Assembly: GCA_022447665.1 (NCBI GenBank)
Contig: JAKVAQ010000008.1
Location: forward strand, 45,046 to 80,210
Length of the DNA stretch: 35,165 bases
Direction of reading: 5' to 3'
Source of the DNA: Crocinitomicaceae bacterium
Lineage (GTDB): Bacteria > Bacteroidota > Bacteroidia > Flavobacteriales_D > Crocinitomicaceae
Shown here: piece after piece, positions 32,601-35,165 of the stretch
Position numbering within the stretch: the stretch's first letter is position 1
Layout of the letters: every line of letters starts with the position of its first letter
Translations under genes and position numbers: made by a program
The notes under the pieces: model-generated
Databases searched by the model: none
What the model was told of the DNA's origin: nothing
Seen by the model: only the letters and a program-made list of their open reading frames with translations

Positions 32601-32936
32601 AATGGCTATTCTCAACAAATTCTGCCGAACGAAGCTCAATTTGGCCCAATAAACTCAAGTGTGGTAATTGATGTTAATGATGATGGTGCGCTAGACATTG
32701 TTGCTGCGGGGAATAATTTCAGTGCAGAAGTGGAAACCATAAGGTATGATTCGGGCAGAGGATCAGTTCTCATTAATGATGGTTCTGGCAAATTTGCGGC
32801 TCTTTCTCCTTCCGAATCGGGTTTCTTGATACGCGATGATTGTAAGGACCTATTGGCGATTACAATTAAGGGGTCAATAAATATTCTTTCAGTGTCTAAT
32901 CTTTCTAGAGTGAAACAGTTTAAATTGATAGAATAA
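29613..32936 (+). CDS. VCBS/FG-GAP repeat and ASPIC/UnbV-domain lipoprotein (copy 2)
   Basis: A 1,107-residue lipoprotein paralogous to the 25474 gene (lipobox MMSSC, Cys24). The architecture is the same: FG-GAP/VCBS blades (GDINNDGLEDVY, ADINADGFLDIY, DADNDGDLDLF, DFDNDGLKDLL), an ASPIC/UnbV domain (about 530-600, IGAQIKLYSNDK, KGYESCPSTKVTIGLG), then another set of Asp-rich blades, and near-identical C-terminal motifs GRQCSTEQMPFIQEKFPTYG and IRDDCKDLL. In the best stretches the two proteins are about three quarters identical by eye. I chose ATG 29613, which gives a proper lipoprotein signal; an in-frame ATG at 29538 would lie inside the SDR gene and upstream of the promoter. The role is unknown, probably Ca2+-dependent surface binding. 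Confidence 0.92.
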   Translation: MFLNKKFRFIICLLSLTVVMMSSCTGGSESVNDDSDSTEVTEQMFFEEVDPNYSGVDFKNIVTETDSFNFYFFDYMYNGAGVAVGDINNDGLEDVYFVGNQEEDKLYLNKGDFKFEDITESAIGELAFVGWHTGVTMADINADGFLDIYVSRSGKPSRLEDLENLLFINNGDLTFKEVGEEFGVNIRKPTTQSTFFDADNDGDLDLFVMNHPYSFKESSGSDTLQRMIARMKNEGGLYTDVFLRNDDGVFVDASKEAGLMNYGYGLGVSATDLNDDGWVDLYISNDFFTSDMFLINQKDGTFNEEVKERTNHISYFSMGNDVADINNDGFVDFITTDMASADHVRSKKNMGGMDTEKFWRMVRKGEHFQYMFNTLQLNNGDGTFIDIGQMAGVSKTDWSWAPLLVDFDNDGLKDLLITNGYKRDSRDNDFNIAYNEGTLGTEDVMESLELMPSTKVSNYFFKNIDGVHFENYGDKWGVDKPVNTNGAIHVDLDNDGDLDLILNNMDETASILENKLSSQNNFIQLRLKTTLKNQSGIGAQIKLYSNDKVFATDIQNAKGYESCPSTKVTIGLGEVKHIDSAIISFNGERKIIRTLTVNSLNIVDYSSLELYKKNSNQKKIFERLESIDYEHQENIVNDFQNEVLLPHKMSQLGPFMSKADVNNDGIEDLYISGSRGFSGAMYVQNSEGEFTKIRGPWAAQKEMEELGSSFVDVDNDGDMDLYVVSGSNEFKFDSPLLQDQLYINDGSGNFENVTDKWLPRMQTSGQNVTVGDYDNDGDQDIFIGGKQTPGYYPFAPRSYLLENNGEEFIDVTEKSVDLMGPGMITESVFSDFDQDGDLDLVCVGEWMPVSFFENNDSKFENVTDTYNPKKSVGWYMSISTGDFNQDGRDDYIVGNIGANNKFHPSEQYPLEIYCHDFDENGTYDIVLGKYQNGVCYPVRGRQCSTEQMPFIQEKFPTYGDFAVSDLERIYGAEALSKALHYSANNFKSIVLLSDEKNGYSQQILPNEAQFGPINSSVVIDVNDDGALDIVAAGNNFSAEVETIRYDSGRGSVLINDGSGKFAALSPSESGFLIRDDCKDLLAITIKGSINILSVSNLSRVKQFKLIE

Positions 32937-33143
32937 ATTGTTTCTGCCATGATGATTGAATCACGAAGCGTGAAAAATCCCAAACAACTTCGCTTAATTT
33001 AACACTATTTCTAAAAAAATTAAACACCGGTTAAAAAGTAGTTAAGGTAATTAGCAAATCGATCCGGTTTTTCTCTGATTTAAGCGTTTGAGGTTTAAAT
33101 GTCAAATTTAAATAACATTGTTTTAAAATTTAGGAACGAATAA

Positions 33144-33175
33144 TTTGTTTAAAAATATTGACTGACGTAGTTTTG
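33144..33175 (+). promoter_or_regulatory. Strong Bacteroidota promoter of the terminal Fn3-repeat gene
   Basis: TTTG (33144-33147) and TAGTTTTG (33168-33175) match both elements exactly with a 20-base spacer. It lies about 43 bases upstream of ATG 33218. This is the best promoter match in the window; the rest of the 280-base gap (32937-33217) shows only weak AAGCG/CGCTT pairing (32965-32995) that might end the preceding transcript. Confidence 0.7.
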
Positions 33176-33217
33176 TACGTTAGACCAAATAATAAATTAA
33201 ACTATTAAATCTTTGTT

Positions 33218-35165
33218 ATGAGAAAAATTTACTTTTTGATGAGTGCTTTGCTTGTCACTGGGTTAAGTTCTTCGGTATTAGCTCAAGGAGATGATTGTGC
33301 CTCTGCGGTTCCAGTTACTCCAGGTGTTTATACCGCGGACGGACCCTTATCTGGTGGAGGAGGAGTCTTTAGTGCAAATGGTGATTGGTATTCTTTTACC
33401 GCTCCTTGTAATGGTACTATGGACGTTTCTGCTTGTATCTCAGGCACAGCTCCTGATACCTATTTACTTATTTATGAGGACGATTGTCCGAGCTCATCAG
33501 CTGAATCTATTGCTACTGATGATGACTTTTGTGCATTCTTTGGTCCTTCTGCAGTTAACGGTTTGTCCGTGACTGCTGGTACAACCTATTATATCGAGTG
33601 GTCTGATACATATGAAGGAACAGGATTTGATTGGGAATTTGATTATAACCCGGATGATGAGATAACTGGTATAGGAGACGTAACTACTTCAGTTTCCTCT
33701 GATTTGACGTGGACTCCCGCAGGAGATGAAACTTCTTGGAATGTAGAATATGGTCCTGATGGTTTCATACCAGGCACAGGAACGACTGTTTCTACACTAA
33801 CACCTTCGGTAACAATAACAGGATTGTCACCAGAAGTGGCGTATGATGTTTACATAACTCCAGTGGGTGGTACAGTTTGTATTGTTACAGCTGAACCATA
33901 TGATATTACAACTAACCCATTATGTGCCGTTCCTGTCGCAGCGATCACTTCCGGAATTACAGATACTGACGCGACATTAGAATGGGATCCAGGTGCTTCC
34001 GCCGAAACATTATGGGATGTTTCTTGGGGGACAATGGGAACCTTAATTGGAGCTGGTACTGATGTAGATGATACTCCATTTGATTCTGAAGTATTAGCCG
34101 GATTAACTCCAGATACTGATTATGAATGGTATGTTAGAGCTGTTTGTGATTTAAACTTATTAGATGGTGTTGACACGGTATCTTTATGGGTAGGTCCTAT
34201 TGAATTCACTACTGATCAAGTTTGTGCTGATCCTTCAGGCTTAGCTGCTACTCCAGCTGCTTTTGAAGCAGATCTTACTTGGACTCCTGGTGGAGCTGAA
34301 ACTGAATGGAATATAGAATATGGACCATCAGGTTATACATTTGGCACAGGTACATCTGTTGCAGGTGTTACCGCACCATTACCTTACACGCTTACTGGAT
34401 TGACTCCAGAAACTTCTTACGATTATTACGTACAATCAGTCTGTGGTTCAACTCCAGATTCTTTATCAAATTTTGTTGGACCATTTACCTTTACGACGAA
34501 TACTTATTGTGATGCACCGACGGGAATATTAACATATGGTATTACAACTGACTCTGCGATTATTGATTGGGCAGATGGTACAGGTACTGATTGGGAATTA
34601 GAATGGGGACTTGATGGATTTACTCCAGGAACTGGAACTTTAGTAGTTCTCACAGAATCTGCGGATACATTATCTGGACTAACTAATAATACAACTTACT
34701 GCTATTATTTAAGATCTGTATGCGGATCTACTGACGATTCTTCTTCTGTATGGATGGGACCGTTCTGCTTTACTACACAAGCAATTTGTAATGAGCCTAT
34801 TTCCTTAGATGCAATTAACATTACAACGACTGCGGCTTATTTATTATTTACAGATATTGCTGGTGCGACTTCTTGGAATATTGAGTGGGGAGTTCCTGGT
34901 TTTGACGTAGATGCTGGTGAAGAATCTGATTTCGTAGATGGAACAATGGATAATCCTCATTATGCAACTGGATTAATGGAGTCAACTCCTTATTGGTATT
35001 ATGTACAAGCAGTATGTGGATCTACACCTGATTCATTGTCTAATTGGGCAGGACCGTTCCAGTTTGGAACTGAAATCGTAAACGATAAGCCATGTGAAGC
35101 AATTGAGATTATCGTAGATGATCCACAAAGACAATTCCACAACTTCGAAGCAACGGTGGATATTG
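33218..35165 (+). CDS. Secreted protein with fibronectin-III-like repeats (3' end beyond window)
   Basis: An open frame of at least 649 codons runs from ATG 33218 off the end of the window. It starts with a signal peptide (MRKIYFLMSALLVTGLSSSV, ending LAQ), then a PPC-like beta domain (about 24-145: ANGDWYSFTAPCNGTMDVS, PDTYLLIYEDDC, AGTTYYIEW), then five fibronectin-III-like repeats of about 95 residues, marked by W-N/D/E-I/V/L-E/S-Y/W-G and most starting with Cys and Pro (CAVP, CADP, CDAP, CNEP). A further PPC-like segment begins near the end (PCEAIEII). By family pattern the missing C-terminus should carry a T9SS sorting domain, but that cannot be seen. Probably a large surface adhesin or secreted enzyme scaffold. 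Confidence 0.9.
   Translation, partial: MRKIYFLMSALLVTGLSSSVLAQGDDCASAVPVTPGVYTADGPLSGGGGVFSANGDWYSFTAPCNGTMDVSACISGTAPDTYLLIYEDDCPSSSAESIATDDDFCAFFGPSAVNGLSVTAGTTYYIEWSDTYEGTGFDWEFDYNPDDEITGIGDVTTSVSSDLTWTPAGDETSWNVEYGPDGFIPGTGTTVSTLTPSVTITGLSPEVAYDVYITPVGGTVCIVTAEPYDITTNPLCAVPVAAITSGITDTDATLEWDPGASAETLWDVSWGTMGTLIGAGTDVDDTPFDSEVLAGLTPDTDYEWYVRAVCDLNLLDGVDTVSLWVGPIEFTTDQVCADPSGLAATPAAFEADLTWTPGGAETEWNIEYGPSGYTFGTGTSVAGVTAPLPYTLTGLTPETSYDYYVQSVCGSTPDSLSNFVGPFTFTTNTYCDAPTGILTYGITTDSAIIDWADGTGTDWELEWGLDGFTPGTGTLVVLTESADTLSGLTNNTTYCYYLRSVCGSTDDSSSVWMGPFCFTTQAICNEPISLDAINITTTAAYLLFTDIAGATSWNIEWGVPGFDVDAGEESDFVDGTMDNPHYATGLMESTPYWYYVQAVCGSTPDSLSNWAGPFQFGTEIVNDKPCEAIEIIVDDPQRQFHNFEATVDI
33657..35076 (+). 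repeat. Five tandem fibronectin-III-like coding repeats (~285 bp each)
   Basis: The W-x-x-x-Y/W-G signatures lie near 33736, 34013, 34305, 34590 and 34875, at nearly even spacing. Units 2-5 begin with Cys-x-x-Pro, and most end in a PF/IxFTT-like strand. The DNA differs between units, so they are old repeats rather than recent expansions. Confidence 0.75.

Noticed and set aside
32937-33217. Possible small RNA or riboswitch in the 280-base gap
   Set aside because: AT-rich, with only weak short pairings; the sole clear signal is the promoter at 33144-33175.
1-35165. Defence island, prophage, transposon or CRISPR array
   Set aside because: No integrase, transposase, nuclease-plus-effector pairs, regular short repeats with unique spacers, or flanking direct repeats were seen; the repeats present are protein-domain repeats.

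Overview
The window looks like a chromosomal segment of a marine-type, low-GC member of the Bacteroidota, most likely Flavobacteriales. The evidence is threefold. Several secreted proteins end in the 'gliding motility-associated' C-terminal sorting domain of type IX secretion (T9SS). There are many lipoproteins and Bacteroidota family types (choice-of-anchor L, HYR/PKD arrays, VCBS/UnbV lipoproteins, a glycosidase-like/beta-lactamase fusion). Exact copies of the Bacteroidota promoter element TAnnTTTG lie just upstream of many genes. No rRNA, tRNA, CRISPR array, prophage, transposase or recognisable defence system was seen.

Layout. 1-1775 (+): 3' part of clpX followed two bases later by an isopenicillin-N-synthase-like 2-oxoglutarate/Fe(II) oxygenase. 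1830-2420 (-): small outer-membrane-type protein. 2565-3578 (+): zinc-independent quinone oxidoreductase-like enzyme. 3625-4873 (-): two thioredoxin-fold lipoproteins in one operon. 4979-7231 (-): 750-residue T9SS adhesin-like protein with Cys-rich repeats, divergent from a TPR-transmembrane-HTH regulator (7423-9204, +). 9260-9996: small membrane protein convergent with 3-hydroxyanthranilate dioxygenase. 10047-11902 (-): OmpA-like protein and tsaB. 11965-12330 (+): truncated globin. 12327-14057 (-): recJ. 14070-15538 (+): unknown secreted protein plus an HExxH peptidase. 15535-20067 (-): LytM peptidase, RND/MMPL exporter and polyprenyl diphosphate synthase. 20286-25382 (+): choice-of-anchor L T9SS protein and a GH3-like/beta-lactamase fusion lipoprotein. 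25474-32936: two paralogous ~1,100-residue VCBS/UnbV lipoproteins flanking an antisense SDR gene. 33218-end (+): 5' part of a fibronectin-III-like repeat secreted protein that runs off the window.

The genes mix housekeeping functions (ClpX, TsaB, RecJ, prenyl synthase) with a strong cell-surface component: about ten lipoproteins, T9SS cargo proteins or outer-membrane proteins. The parts most worth following are the RND exporter overlapping an isoprenoid synthase, the duplicated VCBS/UnbV lipoproteins, the apparently inactivated GH3 module fused to a serine hydrolase, the regulator divergent from a T9SS adhesin with a palindrome between them, and the habit of convergent genes sharing overlapping stop codons. 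I did not find convincing evidence for a wholly new system; these are candidates of moderate interest.
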